Assembly: GCA_021795795.1 (NCBI GenBank)
Contig: JAJYPA010000028.1
Span: 1-35,320, forward strand
Length of the DNA stretch: 35,320 nucleotides
Origin: Pseudomonadota bacterium
GTDB lineage: Bacteria > Pseudomonadota > Gammaproteobacteria > Halothiobacillales > Halothiobacillaceae
Direction: 5' to 3'
Each line of letters opens with the position of its first letter. Within the stretch, counting starts at the first letter, position 1. The translations under genes were made by a program, and so were the position numbers. Positions 34,375 to 35,320 of the stretch are shown piece by piece. Below the pieces are notes generated by a model. It was not told the DNA's origin. It was given only the letters and a program-made list of their open reading frames with translations, and did no database searches.

Positions 34375-35320
34375 ATGACCGCCCATGCAATGACAAACAA
34401 CGCCCAAACAATCGCGCCATCCGATCAATCCAGAAACGCAGATCTGCAGGCGCGCCGGCTGGCCGCCACACCGCGCGGTGTCGGCGTGATGGCCGGTTTC
34501 TACATCGACCGCGCGCAGAACGCCGAAGTGTGGGACGTGGAAGGCAATCGTTATATCGATTTCGCCGGTGGTATCGCCGTGCTCAATACCGGCCATCGTC
34601 ATCCGGCGCTGGTTGCGGCCATCGAGGAGCAACTCAAGCGCTTCACGCACACCTGCTATCAGGTGCTGCCCTATGAAAGCTACGTGAGTCTGGCCGAACG
34701 CATCAATGCGCTGGTGCCCGGCGATTTCGCCAAAAAGACGGCCTTCTTTTCCAGCGGCGCGGAAGCGGTGGAAAACGCCGTCAAGATCGCCCGTTCCAGC
34801 ACCGGCCGACCGGGCATTATCGCGTTCTCGGGTGGCTTTCATGGCCGCACGATGATGGGCTGCGCCCTGACCGGCAAGGTGGTGCCCTACAAGGTCGGCT
34901 TCGGGCCATTTCCTGCCGAGGTCTACCACCTGCCGTTCCCGATGGCCGTGCATGGCGTCACTGTCGAGGACTCGATTCACGCGCTGCAAACCCTGTTCAA
35001 GGCCGCTATCGAACCGAACCGCGTGGCGGCCATTATTATCGAGCCGGTGCAGGGCGAAGGTGGTTTTTATATTGCGCCGCCTGAGCTGTTGCGTGGTTTG
35101 CGCAAGGTCTGCGATGAGCACGGCATCCTGCTGATTTTCGACGAAGTGCAAACCGGCTTCGGCCGTACCGGCAAGTTGTTCGCCACCGAGCACTATGACG
35201 TCCTGCCAGATATCGTGACCCTGGCCAAGAGCATGGCGGGCGGCATGACCCTGTCTGCCGTGTGCGGTCGGGCCGAAGTGATGGATGCGCCCGCACCGGG
35301 CGGTCTTGGTGGCACCTACG
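34375..35320 (+). CDS. gabT: 4-aminobutyrate aminotransferase GabT (3' end cut by window)
   Basis: GabT transfers the amino group of GABA to 2-oxoglutarate, giving succinate semialdehyde for GabD. The frame opens at the ATG at 34375 (AAGGAA upstream) and runs to the right edge without a stop, giving 315 of about 425 residues. A second in-frame ATG is at 34390. Visible features are NAEVWDVEGNRYIDFAGGIAVLNTGHRHP, FFSSGAEAVENAVKIARSSTGRPGIIAFSGGFHGRTMM, EPVQGEGGFYIAPPELLRGLRKVCDEHGILLIFDEVQTGFGRTGKLFA and the PLP lysine in TLAKSMAGGM. These are clearly of the GabT subgroup. It is the third gene of the gabD-puuC-gabT run. Confidence 0.95.
   Translation, partial: MTAHAMTNNAQTIAPSDQSRNADLQARRLAATPRGVGVMAGFYIDRAQNAEVWDVEGNRYIDFAGGIAVLNTGHRHPALVAAIEEQLKRFTHTCYQVLPYESYVSLAERINALVPGDFAKKTAFFSSGAEAVENAVKIARSSTGRPGIIAFSGGFHGRTMMGCALTGKVVPYKVGFGPFPAEVYHLPFPMAVHGVTVEDSIHALQTLFKAAIEPNRVAAIIIEPVQGEGGFYIAPPELLRGLRKVCDEHGILLIFDEVQTGFGRTGKLFATEHYDVLPDIVTLAKSMAGGMTLSAVCGRAEVMDAPAPGGLGGTY

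Overview
This window reads as chromosomal DNA of a gammaproteobacterium outside the Enterobacterales. The evidence is the YidC-MnmE order, the CmoA/CmoB pair, a UbiK-ComM pair and a DadR-DadA-Alr-RidA block, all typical of that class. The genus cannot be fixed from the sequence alone. Gene density is high. Both edges cut a gene: yidC on the left and gabT on the right.

Positions 1-8281 hold core genes. The end of the membrane insertase YidC is followed by MnmE, then a tightly packed selD-mnmH-cmoA-cmoB run. MnmE, SelD/MnmH and CmoA/CmoB all act on uridine 34, the wobble base of tRNAs, so this stretch is a wobble-uridine modification block. The 251-bp gap after mnmE carries a perfect DnaA box and a near-match exactly 21 bp away. 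comM and ubiK follow on the minus strand. A 622-bp gene-free region (8282-8903) then contains a run of hairpins and looks like an interspersed or structured element.

Positions 8904-17399 hold small nitrogen-compound modules. The first is ethanolamine uptake and cleavage (permease, EutB, EutC) with no microcompartment genes. The second is alanine catabolism: a divergent Lrp-type regulator, DadA, alanine racemase and RidA. An MFS transporter of unknown substrate ends this part.

Positions 17455-35320 form a putrescine/agmatine-to-succinate island. It contains a ureohydrolase, both routes from putrescine (the gamma-glutamylated route PuuA-PuuB-PuuC-PuuD and the direct transamination route, SpuC), a PotFGHI-type polyamine importer, and the GABA shunt (GabT, GabD). 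A GntR/aminotransferase (MocR-type) regulator sits where enterobacteria use PuuR. A poorly understood HemL-like class III aminotransferase is divergent from the ureohydrolase. Regulatory-looking sequence includes a stem-loop between potF and potG, a leftward terminator in the ureohydrolase/aminotransferase gap, several repeats, and a recurring TGGCYC...TTGG pattern upstream of the polyamine genes. A MITE-like 96-bp inverted repeat lies after potI.

I found no CRISPR array, phage, transposase, tRNA or rRNA. The enzymes and pathways are known families. What deserves a second look is the arrangement, the unknown aminotransferase and the intergenic elements, rather than a clearly new system.
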